Of a stretch of 64,000 bases of DNA, positions 1-10,572 are shown one piece after another. Where the stretch lies: NCBI RefSeq assembly GCF_001653475.1, contig NZ_CP011487.1:1364001-1428000 (forward strand). Reading direction: 5' to 3'. The position numbers and the translations under genes are program-made. Within the stretch, counting starts at the first letter, position 1, and every line of letters starts with the position of its first letter. The notes beneath the pieces are model-generated. The model saw only the letters and a list, made by a program, of their open reading frames with translations. It ran no database searches and was not told the origin of the DNA. The stretch is from Helicobacter pylori (GTDB lineage Bacteria; Campylobacterota; Campylobacteria; Campylobacterales; Helicobacteraceae).

Positions 1-463
1 AAGTTTGTTCCACAGCCTGATTGATAGCATCATAGCGGTTCTGGTAGGTATTAAGGGGGTCTTGCAAATTCACAGCGTAATTATAATACCCGCTATTTTG
101 AAAAGTCTTTTGTGTGCCTCTTTTATTATCGTAAGTGTAATTCACAGACACGGTTGCACGATAGAAAGTCGTAAAGCCCTCTTTATTTTGCGTGATACTC
201 GTATCGGTTACATTCGTGATCTCTATAATAATGATAGAATCCGCATCCTTCTCACTCGCTAAGCGGCTTTGGAAGCGTTGCACGACTAAACGATTCATCA
301 AATCCTTAAACTCTACAGAGTTTTCAGGGTTAGGCAAATTCACAATGAGTTTCACATAGATGCTATCGCCTAAAGCGTTTTGAGCGTAAGTGGCGATCGG
401 CTTATACCCACAGCCCTTGAACAAAAGCAACAAAATAAAAAAAAGTAAAGCCCTAAAAATCAT
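1..463 (-). CDS. lptE: LptE-like LPS-assembly lipoprotein (3' end outside window)
   Basis: Partial gene running off the left edge. Its ATG (461-463) overlaps the leuS stop (ATGA), so the two are translationally coupled. The first 18 residues are a lipoprotein signal: MIFR, a run of Leu/Phe, then lipobox LFKGC with the lipidated Cys at 18, followed by GYKPIA. The frame is open to base 1 (about 154 codons). LptE lipoproteins are short, start with a Cys-Gly-Tyr-like mature end and plug the LptD barrel that exports LPS. The position after leuS and the CGYKP start suit LptE (HP1546 in 26695, from memory). The family call is inference, because the C-terminus is missing. Confidence 0.7.
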   Translation of the reverse strand, partial: MIFRALLFFILLLLFKGCGYKPIATYAQNALGDSIYVKLIVNLPNPENSVEFKDLMNRLVVQRFQSRLASEKDADSIIIIEITNVTDTSITQNKEGFTTFYRATVSVNYTYDNKRGTQKTFQNSGYYNYAVNLQDPLNTYQNRYDAINQAVEQT

Positions 464-2880
464 GCGATAACAAAATTAACAAGCTTATTAGGCACATAAA
501 TTTCTTTTTTAACGCTCGCCTTTTCTAAATATTTCGCTAATTCTTTTTTAGCCAAAACAATAATTTCTTCTTTACTGGCGTTAATATTGACTTTCAATTC
601 CGCACGCCTTTTGCCATTAATGGTAAGCCCTAAAGTCATAAAGTCTTCCATCAAAGCGTTTTCATCGATCGCTATAGGCTTAAAATTCTCTCTTTTAAAA
701 AGCCTCTCGCTCAACTCCCATGCCGTGTGCGGGATAATAGGCTCTAAAATTTGCAACAACACAAAATAGCCCTCGCATAAAATCCGCTCATTATTTTGCG
801 CATTCAAAGCGTTTAAAGCCTCCATGCAACTTGCGATCAAAGTGTTAAACGAATAAGCGCTTTCAGCCTTATTGAAAATTTCATGCGATTTTTTTAACGC
901 TTCATAGACTTTTTTACGAGCTAATTTTTCCACTTCATCCAGGCTGACTTCTTTAAATTCAGGCTTAGAAGTAGCAGGGTTAATAGCGTTCGCTTTGTCG
1001 TATAAGCGCTTGATGAACCGGTGTGCGCCTTCTAAAGCGTTGTCATTCCATTCTAACTCTTTAGCCGGTGGGGCAGCAAAAAGGATAAAAAGCCTCGCCG
1101 CATCGGCCCCGTATTTTTTAAGTATCTCTTTAGGGCTAACGACATTGCCTTTAGATTTGCTCATCTTAGCGCCATCTTTTAAAACCATGCCTTGAGTGAT
1201 AAGCTGTTTAAAAGGCTCATCTAAATTAAGATAGCCCAAATCCCTTAAAGCCTTAGTGAAAAAGCGCGCGTATAACAAGTGCAAAATCGCATGTTCAATG
1301 CCGCCAATGTAAGTATCCACTGGCATGAAATACTTCAAGTAATTTTGATCAAACGCTTGATTTTCACGCTGATTTTTGGGCGTGGTGTAGCGCAAGAAAT
1401 ACCAACTGGATTGGATGAAAGTATCCATGGTGTCTGTTTCTCTTAAAGCGTTTTTGTGGCATTTAGGGCATTGAGTGAATTTCCAACTCGCATGCTTTTC
1501 TAACGGATTGCCCTCCCCATCAATCACAATGTCTTCAGGCAAAGTTACCGGTAGTTGGGTTTCAGGCACAATCCCGCAATGTTTGCAATGAATCATAGGA
1601 ATGGGCGCTCCCCAATACCTTTGGCGACTCACTCCCCAATCTTGCAAGCGGTAGTTGATCACCCTTTTACCGAGGTTTTCTTTTTCAAAATAAGCAATGA
1701 TTTGCTCTCTGGCCACCGAGCTAGAAAGATCGCTCCACTCCCCGCTATTTTTTAAAACCTCTTCTTTGGTGTGGGGCAAATTTTGAGGGCTTTGAGTGAT
1801 CACTTTAATAGGGATATGATAAAGATTAGCGAATTCAAAATCCCTTTCATCGCAGGCTGGCACGCCCATTAACGCCCCAGAGCCATAATTAGCTAGGGCG
1901 AAATTAGCCACCCAAACGGGGATTTTTTGCTTGGTTAAAGGGTGGATAGCGTAAATGCCTAAAAACGCTCCCTTTTTCTCTAAAGCCCTTTCTCTTTGAG
2001 TCGTGTTTAAAATCGCTTTAATAATCTTTGAATCTTCTTGGCTCACTCGCTTAATGGCATGCTCTACTAAAGGGTGTTCTGGGGCTATGGCGATATAGGT
2101 AACGCCATAAATGGTATCCGCTCTTGTGGTAAAAACTTCAATTTCTTGAATGCCGTTGCAAAATTTCAAGCACTCATCAGCGATTTTAAAACCAAATTGT
2201 AACCCACTAGATTTCCCTATCCAGTTTTTTTGCATAATTAAAACTTGAGAAGGCCAATCATTTTCTAAAGTCTCTAAGTCTTTTAGCAATTCTTCAGCGT
2301 AACTGGTGATCTTCAAATAATATTGATAGAGTTCTTTTTGAACAACTTCTGTATCGCAACGCCAACACCTCCCATCAATGACTTGCTCATTCGCTAAAAC
2401 GGTTTTATCGTTAGGGCACCAATTGAGCATGGCTTTCTTGCGATAGATCAGCCCTTTTTCCCACAAGTCAATGAAAAATTGCTGTTCAAATTTCGTGTAA
2501 TCCGGATCTGAAGTGGCAAATTCCCTATTTTTAGAAAAAGAAAACCCTAAAGCTTCAAACTCTTTTTGCATGTTTTCAATGTTTTCATAAGTCCAGGTTT
2601 TAGGGTGGATACCATGCTTAATGGCCGCATTTTCTGCAGGCATCCCAAAAGAATCAAACCCCATAGGGTGTAACACATTGTAATAATGCAAACGATAATA
2701 ATGTGCCAAAGCGTCGCCAATGGTGTAATTGCGCACATGCCCCATGTGGATTTCCCCACTAGGATAAGGCAGCATGCTCAAAATGTATTTTTTAGGGAGG
2801 TTAAAATCGTCTTTAGGCTCAAAACTCTTATTTTTCCACCAAAATTCTTGCCATTTTTTTTCTATATCAATAAAATCCAT
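460..2880 (-). CDS. leuS: leucyl-tRNA synthetase
   Basis: Charges tRNA-Leu with leucine in the cytoplasm. 806 aa, the usual length for a bacterial LeuRS. Class I signatures are present: the HIGH box as HMGH (residues 45-48, within [11 protein letters not shown]) and KMSKS at about 571-575. A Cys pair region (WCPND...CWRCD, about 155-175) resembles the zinc-binding insertion, and the editing (CP1) domain lies in the middle third with the T-rich [10 protein letters not shown] segment. It sits between a small membrane-protein gene (10 bp upstream) and the LptE-like gene (4-bp overlap), at the end of the leftward sec operon. Confidence 0.98.
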   Translation of the reverse strand: MDFIDIEKKWQEFWWKNKSFEPKDDFNLPKKYILSMLPYPSGEIHMGHVRNYTIGDALAHYYRLHYYNVLHPMGFDSFGMPAENAAIKHGIHPKTWTYENIENMQKEFEALGFSFSKNREFATSDPDYTKFEQQFFIDLWEKGLIYRKKAMLNWCPNDKTVLANEQVIDGRCWRCDTEVVQKELYQYYLKITSYAEELLKDLETLENDWPSQVLIMQKNWIGKSSGLQFGFKIADECLKFCNGIQEIEVFTTRADTIYGVTYIAIAPEHPLVEHAIKRVSQEDSKIIKAILNTTQRERALEKKGAFLGIYAIHPLTKQKIPVWVANFALANYGSGALMGVPACDERDFEFANLYHIPIKVITQSPQNLPHTKEEVLKNSGEWSDLSSSVAREQIIAYFEKENLGKRVINYRLQDWGVSRQRYWGAPIPMIHCKHCGIVPETQLPVTLPEDIVIDGEGNPLEKHASWKFTQCPKCHKNALRETDTMDTFIQSSWYFLRYTTPKNQRENQAFDQNYLKYFMPVDTYIGGIEHAILHLLYARFFTKALRDLGYLNLDEPFKQLITQGMVLKDGAKMSKSKGNVVSPKEILKKYGADAARLFILFAAPPAKELEWNDNALEGAHRFIKRLYDKANAINPATSKPEFKEVSLDEVEKLARKKVYEALKKSHEIFNKAESAYSFNTLIASCMEALNALNAQNNERILCEGYFVLLQILEPIIPHTAWELSERLFKRENFKPIAIDENALMEDFMTLGLTINGKRRAELKVNINASKEEIIVLAKKELAKYLEKASVKKEIYVPNKLVNFVIA

Positions 2881-2889
2881 CGTTACCCC

Positions 2890-3228
2890 TTAATCCGTTT
2901 CGCTCGTTACAACGCTTTCAACCAACAAAAAGATAAGACTGAAAGCGTTGCTAATCAACGCCCCAATCATGAGCATGTAAGCTGTAACCAAATTATTTAA
3001 AATCTGTAAAAACACAAACGCCGGTATGAGATGCAACACGGTAGCTAAAGAGCTGGCTAACAGCTCTGAAGCGAAACGCTTACACACCCCAATTTTAAGC
3101 GTAACAGAAATAAGATTTAAAGCTAACGCTACAAACAACACCACCGTGTTAGGCTCATACAAAAACCCTGCAATGGTGGTTAAAGAAATAAGGCTGAACA
3201 GCACATGAATGACCCGACCCCAATCCAT
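2890..3228 (-). CDS. conserved small integral membrane protein (HP1548-like)
   Basis: 112 aa, nearly all hydrophobic. I see about four membrane segments (residues 5-22, 27-45, 62-80, 83-105) separated by short loops with few charges, and no signal peptidase site. It lies between secF and leuS, 9 bp from each, so it is surely co-transcribed with them. Small proteins of this kind next to secDF are conserved in Helicobacter and relatives. No catalytic motif is visible. A link to membrane-protein insertion is only suggested by position. Confidence 0.85.
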   Translation of the reverse strand: MDWGRVIHVLFSLISLTTIAGFLYEPNTVVLFVALALNLISVTLKIGVCKRFASELLASSLATVLHLIPAFVFLQILNNLVTAYMLMIGALISNAFSLIFLLVESVVTSETD

Positions 3229-3237
3229 AGAAACTCC

Positions 3238-4209
3238 TTAAACTTGACCGCCCTCATACAAACGGCGCATTTTTTCTTTCTCTTGAGCTTTTTTAATTTT
3301 TCTAGCCTCATTCTCATAATATTTGCCCATATCAAAGCCTAACAATAACGCCACTTTAGGAGCGATGAAAATAGAGCTATAAGTCCCTACAATCGTGCCT
3401 ATTAGCATGGGCAATGAAAAGCCAATAATGATCTTACTCCCAAACACGCACAAAATCAACACCACAAAAAACACGGTTAAAGAAGTTAAAAGCGTGCGCG
3501 TGAGCGTGCTGGAAATGGCTTCATTAATGGCTTGAATGGCATTTTTAGTTTTTTGAGAGAGTATTTCTTCTCTGATCCTGTCAAAAATAATGATCGTATC
3601 ATTAATGGAATACCCAATCAAAGTGAGTAAAGCCGCAATCACTTCCAAGTTCATATCAATCTTAAAAACAATCACTGAGCTTGCCACTAAAATCACATCA
3701 TGCACAAGCGCAATGACACTCGCTAAAGCAAAACGCCATTCATAGCGGAAACTCACATAAACCATGATCGCCATTAACGCTAAAATCAGCGACAAAACGC
3801 CCTTTTCTTTCAATTCGCTCCCCACTCTAGGGCCCACGGTGTCAAATTTACGGATTTCAAAATCGCCACTGGGTTTTAGAATGTTAGCCACGATAGCGTT
3901 CAAATCTTCATTTTCAGCCGTTTCTACAAAAGGGAATTTGATTAAAATTTCTTCTTTAGAGCCAAATTCGCTCACTTGCACGCCTTTAAAGCGGGCTTCT
4001 TTTTCAAAAAGATCGCGCACTTCTTTAATGGGGGCGTTTTGAGTGTAACGCACTTGCACCAAACTCCCCCCCGCAAAATCAATCCCTAAAGAAAACCCTT
4101 TAAAAAACAAAAGCCCCAACGCTAGAAGCGCTAAGATCGCTGAAACAACCACCCCATAATTGGAATAACGCATGAAGCTTAAGATTCTAGTTTGTTTGAA
4201 TAATTCCAT
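3238..4209 (-). CDS. secF: protein translocase subunit SecF
   Basis: 323 aa. Partner of SecD in the SecDF-YajC complex, which uses the proton gradient to pull exported proteins out of the SecYEG channel. Layout is typical: TM1 at about 17-36, GIDFAGGSLVQVRY (about 42-55) starting the periplasmic P4 domain, then five membrane segments with the RND-like SINDTIIIFDRIRE motif at about 202-215. The Asp of NDT and the D-R-I-R-E box are the family's proton-relay and conserved residues. It starts 8 bp after the secD stop. Confidence 0.97.
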   Translation of the reverse strand: MELFKQTRILSFMRYSNYGVVVSAILALLALGLLFFKGFSLGIDFAGGSLVQVRYTQNAPIKEVRDLFEKEARFKGVQVSEFGSKEEILIKFPFVETAENEDLNAIVANILKPSGDFEIRKFDTVGPRVGSELKEKGVLSLILALMAIMVYVSFRYEWRFALASVIALVHDVILVASSVIVFKIDMNLEVIAALLTLIGYSINDTIIIFDRIREEILSQKTKNAIQAINEAISSTLTRTLLTSLTVFFVVLILCVFGSKIIIGFSLPMLIGTIVGTYSSIFIAPKVALLLGFDMGKYYENEARKIKKAQEKEKMRRLYEGGQV

Positions 4210-4217
4210 AAAACCTC

Positions 4218-5795
4218 CTAAGCTCTTTTATTCACGCCAAACCAAAAGTAAAGGCTTTTTGTTTGAGTGAGTTTAGGCAAAAGGGCTTGATAAATCCCTT
4301 GCGTGCCTACAATAGCGGTGATAATAGAGGCTAAAATCCCAATGCCTGTGGTTAGGGCAAAGCCTTTAATCGCTCCTGTGCCATAAGCGTATAATAACAC
4401 CGAAGCGATCAAGGAAGTGATATTGGAATCAAAAATCGCCCGGCTCGCATTGATATAGCCTAAATGGATCGCCTTAGCAATGCCCTCATTCTCTCTTAAA
4501 ACCTCTCTAATGCGCTCGTTGATAATGATATTAGCATCCACGGCAATCCCCACGGTTAAAACAATCCCCGCCATTCCAGGTAAAGTCAGCGTCGCTCCAA
4601 AAATCGCCATGACCGCCACAATCAAAAAGAGATTGACCACTAACGCCATGCAAGCGATCACCCCCGCCATAGAGTAATAAAGCACCATAAAGCCCATAAC
4701 CAAAATAAAGCCCCCAATCAGAGCGATAATGGAAGTTTTAATGCTGTCTTTCCCTAAACTTGGGCCTATAATTCTTTTTTCTAAAACCTGAATGGGAGCG
4801 CTCATCGCCCCGCTCCTTAAAGCGATCGCTAAATCGCTCGCTTGAGCCACGCTAAAATTCCCGCTAATTTGCCCGCTCCCTCCGCCAATACGCTCCCTGA
4901 TCACTGGGGCTGAATAAACCTTATTGTCTAAAACAATCGCCATGCGTTTGCCCACATTCGTGCCTGAGAAATCCCCAAAAATCTTAGCCCCTTGCGCATC
5001 CAGCGTGAAGCTCACCACCGGCTGGTTGTTTTGATCATACACCACTTTCGCATCTGTAAGCATTTCGCCATCTAAAATGGGGATCGCTTTGAGCAAGATT
5101 TTACCCCCCATTTCCACATCCGATAACAACACACTGCCCAATTTTTGAGCCTCTAAATCCGTCATTTTCATCGCATCTTTATTGTGTTCTTCATCCACCG
5201 CCATCATCTGCAAATGAGCGGATCGAGAAATCAACTCTTTAGCACGCCGTTCTTCTTCTAAAGTCTTAATACCGGGCAATTGCACCGAAATTTCTTCTCG
5301 GCCTTGCTGAATGACTACAGGCTCTGCCAAACCAAATTGATCCAAGCGGTTACGAATGATCCCTATCACTTGCAAAATCGTGTTTTTACGCAATTCCTCT
5401 TGCTCTAAAGGGGTGAGCTTCACGCTATAAAACCCCGCTTCTTTTTTGATTTCAAACTGGCTATGACCTTGCAATTCCAATAAAAGCGCGTCTAATTTTT
5501 TCGCTTCATCTTCATCTAAAAGCTCAAAACTGATCCCCTCTAGGCTAGATTTAATGTCTTTAAGCAAGATATTTTGCTTTTTAGCGTTGTATTCTAAAGC
5601 GGACGCCAAGCTTAAATACTTGTTTTTTAAAGCTTCATCGGTTTGCACCCCTAAAAGCATGTTTAACCCTCCCCTTAAATCCAAACCTAAAGTGATTTTA
5701 GGGCCTTTAGTCTCTAGTAAAGAAGGCACAGAAAACCCTACCCCCAAAAGAAGCGCGCAAATAAAAACGATTAAGCGAGGGTTAAAAAGTTTCAT
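4218..5795 (-). CDS. secD: protein translocase subunit SecD
   Basis: 525 aa. Six-TM RND-family subunit with a large periplasmic domain between TM1 (7-26) and TM2 (about 355). It shows [15 protein letters not shown] (about 36-50), the family's D1 motif, and [18 protein letters not shown] (about 424-441) with the conserved Asp in the membrane. Its ATG overlaps the yajC stop by one base (TAATG), so translation is coupled. Start choice is supported by that overlap and by the immediate N-terminal membrane segment. Confidence 0.97.
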   Translation of the reverse strand: MKLFNPRLIVFICALLLGVGFSVPSLLETKGPKITLGLDLRGGLNMLLGVQTDEALKNKYLSLASALEYNAKKQNILLKDIKSSLEGISFELLDEDEAKKLDALLLELQGHSQFEIKKEAGFYSVKLTPLEQEELRKNTILQVIGIIRNRLDQFGLAEPVVIQQGREEISVQLPGIKTLEEERRAKELISRSAHLQMMAVDEEHNKDAMKMTDLEAQKLGSVLLSDVEMGGKILLKAIPILDGEMLTDAKVVYDQNNQPVVSFTLDAQGAKIFGDFSGTNVGKRMAIVLDNKVYSAPVIRERIGGGSGQISGNFSVAQASDLAIALRSGAMSAPIQVLEKRIIGPSLGKDSIKTSIIALIGGFILVMGFMVLYYSMAGVIACMALVVNLFLIVAVMAIFGATLTLPGMAGIVLTVGIAVDANIIINERIREVLRENEGIAKAIHLGYINASRAIFDSNITSLIASVLLYAYGTGAIKGFALTTGIGILASIITAIVGTQGIYQALLPKLTQTKSLYFWFGVNKRA

Positions 5796-6088
5796 TAGTT
5801 GTTATTTTGCACCGCTTCTTCGTCTAATTTGAACGCTATATAGTTTTTAGAAAGTTTAGCGGTGGTGTCATCATTGAGTTTTACGCTAAAAAAATTCGCT
5901 TCCGCTTTAAGCACCTCAACGATCAACCCACCTTGAGTGACAACTTTATCGCCATTAGTCAAGCCCTCTATCATTTCTTTGTGCTTTTTTTGTTGTTGGC
6001 GTTGCGGGCGAACAATCAAAAAATAAAAAATAAGAAACAACACCACAAATGGTAAAAGAGTCGTTAGAATGTCTTTAGTTTGTCCCAT
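5795..6088 (-). CDS. yajC: preprotein translocase accessory subunit YajC
   Basis: 97 aa: one N-terminal membrane helix (residues 10-28), then the diagnostic [15 protein letters not shown] stretch and GDKVVTQGG. This is standard YajC, which joins SecDF at the translocon. First of the yajC-secD-secF unit. The upstream gap to nhaA is about 47 bp, so it may be co-transcribed with nhaA/addA or have its own promoter. Confidence 0.96.
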   Translation of the reverse strand: MGQTKDILTTLLPFVVLFLIFYFLIVRPQRQQQKKHKEMIEGLTNGDKVVTQGGLIVEVLKAEANFFSVKLNDDTTAKLSKNYIAFKLDEEAVQNNN

Positions 6089-6135
6089 TTAATTTCCTTA
6101 AAAGATGTTTTAATCTCAAATTATAGCATTTTTAA

Positions 6136-7452
6136 CTATTTCTTTAAAGCCGCTCTTTGGTTTAATAAAAATAAATACAAAGCCCCTATGATCCCAGAAA
6201 TCAAAGATCCCAATAAAATCGCAATTTTTGCCACTTCCATAGCATCCTTATGCTCGCTCGTGAAAGCCAAATTAGAAATAAACATAGACATGGTAAAGCC
6301 AATCCCTGCTAAAAGCCCAGCCCCTAAAATATGCCACCAGCTGATGCCTTTAGGGCGCGCGGTGATTTTAAGCTTTTCGCTTATAAAAGTGATGAGAAAA
6401 ATCCCTAAAGGCTTGCCCAAACAAAGCCCTAAAATAACCCCTAAAAGCACCTTATCCACTTCTAAATTGATGCTAGAATCAACGCTCACCCCTGCGTTTG
6501 CAAACGCAAATAAGGGCATGATGAAATACCCGCTAATGGGGGCTAAAAAATGCTCCAATCTTTCTAAGGGGCTTTGTAAAGCGCTCGCTTTTTCTTCAAT
6601 AGAATGCAAGATTTCTTGCTGCTCTTTGGTCAAAAGCACTCCTGAACTCGTTTCTGCGTACCGCTTGCCCAGTTCTAAAAGCTCTATATTTTTAGAATCT
6701 TTAGGGATCTTCACCGGTATCATAAAAGCCAGAATCACTGCAGCAATCGTCGCATGGATACCGCTCTCATGCACGCAAAACCAAAGCAACACCCCTAAAA
6801 GCAAGTAAGGGATAAGCGAGCGGATATTCAAACGGTTCAATACAGCTAAAACAAGAACCACCCCTAAAGCCCCTAAAAGCCATGCGAATTTTAAATTCGT
6901 GGTATAAAAGAGTGCGATCACCACAATAGCCCCCAAGTCATCAGCCACCGCTAGAGTGATTAAAAAAACCTTTAAGGCGGTTGGCACTCTCTTGCCTAAA
7001 AGCATGATCACGCCTAAAGCGAACGCAATATCTGTCGCCATAGGGATCCCAAAACCATGTTGAGAAGGCGTGTTAGCGTTAAGAAAAAAATAAATCAATC
7101 CTGGGGCTATCATGCCCCCTATGGCCGCAATCACAGGAAAAGAAGCTTTTTTGAAACTGGACAGCTCCCCAAACAACAATTCTCTCTTGATTTCTAATCC
7201 TATCATTAAAAAGAATAACGCCATTAAGACATCATCAATCCAGTTATGCAAACTAAAGCCGATGAAAAAATCCCCTATTTGAAACCCAAAAGGGGTGTGC
7301 CATAGCACAAAATAACTTTCTTTTAAAAACGAATTAGCCACCACCATCGCTAAAACAGCGTTTAAAAAGAGGAAAATCCCTCCAAAAGACTCGCTTTTAA
7401 TGAAGTTTTTAAGCGTCACACTGATCGCATTTTCTGTTTTTTTGATATTCAT
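6136..7452 (-). CDS. nhaA: Na+/H+ antiporter NhaA
   Basis: 438 aa inner-membrane antiporter that exports Na+ in exchange for protons. Conserved ion-site Asp residues are visible: MATDIAFALG (Asp141) and AVADDLGAIV (Asp171/Asp172), the equivalents of E. coli D133 and D163/D164. SIGLEIKREL-type motif appears as MIGLEIKREL (about 83-92). I chose the ATG at 7450-7452 (MNIKKTEN) because AAGG lies just upstream and the longer frame (to 7485) would add an 11-residue basic tail overlapping addA. The loop between TM8 and TM9 is long, as is usual in Helicobacter NhaA. Confidence 0.95.
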   Translation of the reverse strand: MNIKKTENAISVTLKNFIKSESFGGIFLFLNAVLAMVVANSFLKESYFVLWHTPFGFQIGDFFIGFSLHNWIDDVLMALFFLMIGLEIKRELLFGELSSFKKASFPVIAAIGGMIAPGLIYFFLNANTPSQHGFGIPMATDIAFALGVIMLLGKRVPTALKVFLITLAVADDLGAIVVIALFYTTNLKFAWLLGALGVVLVLAVLNRLNIRSLIPYLLLGVLLWFCVHESGIHATIAAVILAFMIPVKIPKDSKNIELLELGKRYAETSSGVLLTKEQQEILHSIEEKASALQSPLERLEHFLAPISGYFIMPLFAFANAGVSVDSSINLEVDKVLLGVILGLCLGKPLGIFLITFISEKLKITARPKGISWWHILGAGLLAGIGFTMSMFISNLAFTSEHKDAMEVAKIAILLGSLISGIIGALYLFLLNQRAALKK

Positions 7453-7475
7453 AGACAACCTTAAAATTTTTAATT

Positions 7476-10322
7476 TCAAACCCATAATTTTTCAAGCAGT
7501 CTTTTATGAGCGTAAATAATGCCCGCTTGTATCTTAAAATGGGGGGCTTGAGTTTGCAAAAACTCAGCGTAATGAGACACTTGCACCTTATGGCTTTGCT
7601 GGTAATTTTGAGAGCTTTTATAATCTAAAACATACAAATTTTGCCCCTTATCCCACAATAAAACATCAATCCTAGACACAACCCCTTGGAATAAAAAAGC
7701 CGCTTCACCCTTTAGGACCCAATTTTTAAAAAGAGCTTGTATCTCTGCATCGTTTTCAAAAAGCTCTAAACTTTCTTCTAACGCTTGATAATCCAAACCA
7801 TAAAAACCATGATGGTAGTTTAAATATTCTAAAACGCTTTTTTTAGGAATGCGATAAGCGTATTGGTATTCTAATCCCTTGTGCAAGGCGATGCCAAAAT
7901 GGATCGCTTCTTGGTCGTTATTCTTTTCATAATCGCTATCTGGCTCTTCTTCTATCTCTTGGACTTGCTCGCCATAGGCATGGGGTTTGATCAAAACACT
8001 TGCGATTGAAGACTCTTTTTTAGAAAAAATAACCGGTGCGATTTCTCCCTCTTCTAAAGGCTTGAGATCCAGTTTTTCGCGCATGCCTTTGTTTTTGCTT
8101 TCTTTTTGGTCTTTTTTTTGGTCTTTGTCTTTAGCCACGACAACTAGCCCTAACTCAGCCCTAGTGAATGCGACATAATACTCATTGATTTTTTCATGAT
8201 CTTTAGCCGCTTTTTCTTTACCTAAAGCCCTAGCGTAATCTTTATCCACCATCTCACGATTTTTCATTCTGCAATAAAAGTGCACAAGCTCTGTGCCCTC
8301 ATATTCTTCAAGGAATTGATTGGAGTCATTTTCAGGCTCGCCCAAGCGTTCGCACACGATCACATAAGGGAATTGCATGCCTTTAGATTTATGAATAGTC
8401 ATGATCTGAGCGCCTTTTGAATTGAAAGAAGCGATCTTTTTAGCCTCTAATTTTTCTAAAAATTCATCGGCATCTTCGCACCCAAGCGCCAACTCCAAGC
8501 AGATTTGCGCGCACTCTGTATAAAGCTCAAACAATTCCATCACCTTCCACACAAAGCCTGCCACGCTCTCTTTTTTAGGGTTAAAACCAGGTAAAGCGAT
8601 CACATCATCATGCAAGTATCCAGCGAGTTTTAAAACGCTGTGCTTATAAAAGGGCTTGTAGGGTTCTTCAGCTAGAGCGTATTCTAAAGCGTTCTTAATG
8701 ATTTTAGATTCTACAAATTGAGACAATTTAGCGCTAGATTCCGTGCTTGGGCGAATCGCACTCAACTTCTCTTGCAAATCATTTTTGATTTTCAAAGCGT
8801 CTTTATTAGTGGTGCATAAAATGGTAATGTCTTTAGGCTCAATGCGATGCTCTAAAAGGTTTTGAGCTTCTTGTAAGATTTGTTCTAACAATTCTCTTTC
8901 ATTAGCCACTAAAGAGACTTTAACATAGCCGTCTGTAGCATGTTTATTGTTGAAAGCTTTAGGGTGTTTTTGCTCCAAATAAGCGGTGGGGAAATGTTGA
9001 TAAGCCTTTTTAAAAATGGTATTCACATAATGAATAATCAAAGGCGAACTGCGGTGGTTGAATTCCAAATTATCGTGGTGAAAATCCTTAGAAACGCTTT
9101 CAAACAAGGAGCTAAAACTCCCCCTAAAGCCATAAATGCTCTGCTTGACATCGCCCACAAAAAACACGCTCCTGTGCCATTTAGCTTGCCCTATCCCAGC
9201 CTTAATCTCATCAATAAAAGGGGCTAAAATCTTATAATCGTTCAAGCTCGTGTCTTGAAATTCATCAATCAAAATATGCGCGATTTTGCTGTCCAACCTG
9301 AAATAAAAAAACTCCGCCGGCACCTCTTCATAACCCTTCAATAAGGCATGGACTTTATCTTTAATCGCATCAAAATCCAGGGCTTGGATTTTAGAAGTGG
9401 CTTTATCATAAAGCCGGATGAATTTAGGGAATTTTTTAAATAATGCGGTTTCTTTGGCTTCATAATAGCGTTTTAGATCGTTTTCAATCTCTTCGCATTC
9501 GCTCTCTAAAGCAGGGATTTCATTTTTGAATTTTTTGAAATAGTGGTATTCGCTCTTTTTTTCAAGCCAGGTTAAAGAGCTGTTTAAAAATCCCCTAAAA
9601 TCATCGCATTTAATGGCTTTTTTAGCCTTATCTGACGCTTTCTCTGTGCTTTGAATTTGTTTGTTCAAGCTTCTTAGTTTTTCTAAAAAACCCTCTTCAT
9701 CAAATGCAAGCTCTCGCTTATTAGGATCAAATAAATAGAGCTTGTTTTTTAAAAAACGCAGCTGCTTTAAAATAGAATCGCTTGTGTAACTATCATGGCT
9801 TAAGCATTGAGTGATAAAAACGCTCAATTCCTCAAGCTGTTCGCTATTTAAAGCGCTCAAAAAACGCTCATCAAGCTGTTGTTGGTGTGCTTTTGTGTCT
9901 TCATTGACTTCAAAATTCGCACTCAACCCCACAAACCAACAAAATTTCCTCAAAATGCTTTGGAAAAACGCATCAATGGTGCTGATTCTAATTTCGGCGT
10001 TTAAAAAGCGTTGGTAGATTTCTTGAGCCCTATTTTGCACGAAACTAGGGTTTAAGCGGTATTTTTCTTCTAATTCTTTTAGGATATTTTGGGATTTTTC
10101 TTTTTCTTTTTCATCTTCAAGGTTTTCTTTTTGCAAGATTTTTAAATAGTCTAAGATGCGCTCTTTCATTTCGGCGGTGGCTTTTTTAGTGAAAGTGAGC
10201 GTCAAAATCTCGCTAGGATTAGCCCCCTTAAACAATAGGGCCAAAAACCGCACGCTCAAAGCGAAAGTCTTCCCGCTTCCTGCTGAAGCCTTTAAAGCCA
10301 TGCATTGTCTTTTTGTATCCAT
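7476..10322 (-). CDS. addA: AddA/RecB-like helicase-nuclease (HP1553)
   Basis: 948 aa UvrD-type superfamily 1 helicase fused to a C-terminal RecB-like nuclease. Motifs in order: Walker A ASAGSGKT (12-19), LIDEFQDTS (about 351-359), GDVKQSIYGFRGS (about 390-402), MTIHKSKGMQFPYV (about 642-655), YVAFTRAE (about 720-727) and the nuclease box VLDYKSSQNY near 895. AddAB processes double-strand ends for RecA loading. In H. pylori addA is far from its partner addB, as here. It begins within a divergent promoter region shared with rpsB. Known from the family: needed for recombination repair and stomach colonisation. Confidence 0.93.
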   Translation of the reverse strand: MDTKRQCMALKASAGSGKTFALSVRFLALLFKGANPSEILTLTFTKKATAEMKERILDYLKILQKENLEDEKEKEKSQNILKELEEKYRLNPSFVQNRAQEIYQRFLNAEIRISTIDAFFQSILRKFCWFVGLSANFEVNEDTKAHQQQLDERFLSALNSEQLEELSVFITQCLSHDSYTSDSILKQLRFLKNKLYLFDPNKRELAFDEEGFLEKLRSLNKQIQSTEKASDKAKKAIKCDDFRGFLNSSLTWLEKKSEYHYFKKFKNEIPALESECEEIENDLKRYYEAKETALFKKFPKFIRLYDKATSKIQALDFDAIKDKVHALLKGYEEVPAEFFYFRLDSKIAHILIDEFQDTSLNDYKILAPFIDEIKAGIGQAKWHRSVFFVGDVKQSIYGFRGSFSSLFESVSKDFHHDNLEFNHRSSPLIIHYVNTIFKKAYQHFPTAYLEQKHPKAFNNKHATDGYVKVSLVANERELLEQILQEAQNLLEHRIEPKDITILCTTNKDALKIKNDLQEKLSAIRPSTESSAKLSQFVESKIIKNALEYALAEEPYKPFYKHSVLKLAGYLHDDVIALPGFNPKKESVAGFVWKVMELFELYTECAQICLELALGCEDADEFLEKLEAKKIASFNSKGAQIMTIHKSKGMQFPYVIVCERLGEPENDSNQFLEEYEGTELVHFYCRMKNREMVDKDYARALGKEKAAKDHEKINEYYVAFTRAELGLVVVAKDKDQKKDQKESKNKGMREKLDLKPLEEGEIAPVIFSKKESSIASVLIKPHAYGEQVQEIEEEPDSDYEKNNDQEAIHFGIALHKGLEYQYAYRIPKKSVLEYLNYHHGFYGLDYQALEESLELFENDAEIQALFKNWVLKGEAAFLFQGVVSRIDVLLWDKGQNLYVLDYKSSQNYQQSHKVQVSHYAEFLQTQAPHFKIQAGIIYAHKRLLEKLWV

Positions 10323-10405
10323 TATAGCTATCCTAAAATTCTATTTTGTCTTTATTATAACCTAAAAGCCTTTTTTACTTAAGCTAAAAAACCCTAATCT
10401 TTTGC

Positions 10406-10411
10406 TATAAT
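10406..10411 (+). promoter_or_regulatory. -10 box of rpsB-tsf promoter
   Basis: Extended -10 TGC-TATAAT 162 bp upstream of the rpsB start, in the 250-bp divergent gap between addA and rpsB. It implies a leader of about 150 nt, long enough for S2 autoregulation. That regulation is inference from other bacteria. Confidence 0.6.
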
Positions 10412-10572
10412 CATGGGGTTTTGTCGTTTTTCTATCATTTTATAAGAATCAAAGGCAAAGACAGCGTCAAATTCACACATGCTAATCCTTGTATTTAGGT
10501 GTTCTTAAGAAATTTAAGAATCAAATGAGCATGGAGGAAGAGAACCAAAATAACTTTAAGGAGAATATTCTC

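Noticed and set aside
5-262. Rightward 85-aa frame at the window edge
   Set aside because: It is the antisense shadow of the LptE-like lipoprotein gene, which has a lipobox and couples to leuS.
7453-7485. 11-residue N-terminal extension of nhaA
   Set aside because: No ribosome site, overlaps addA, and the ATG at 7452 has AAGG and matches the usual NhaA start.
10489-10572. 28-residue extension of rpsB
   Set aside because: AAGGAG precedes the ATG at 10573; the extension has no S2 counterpart.
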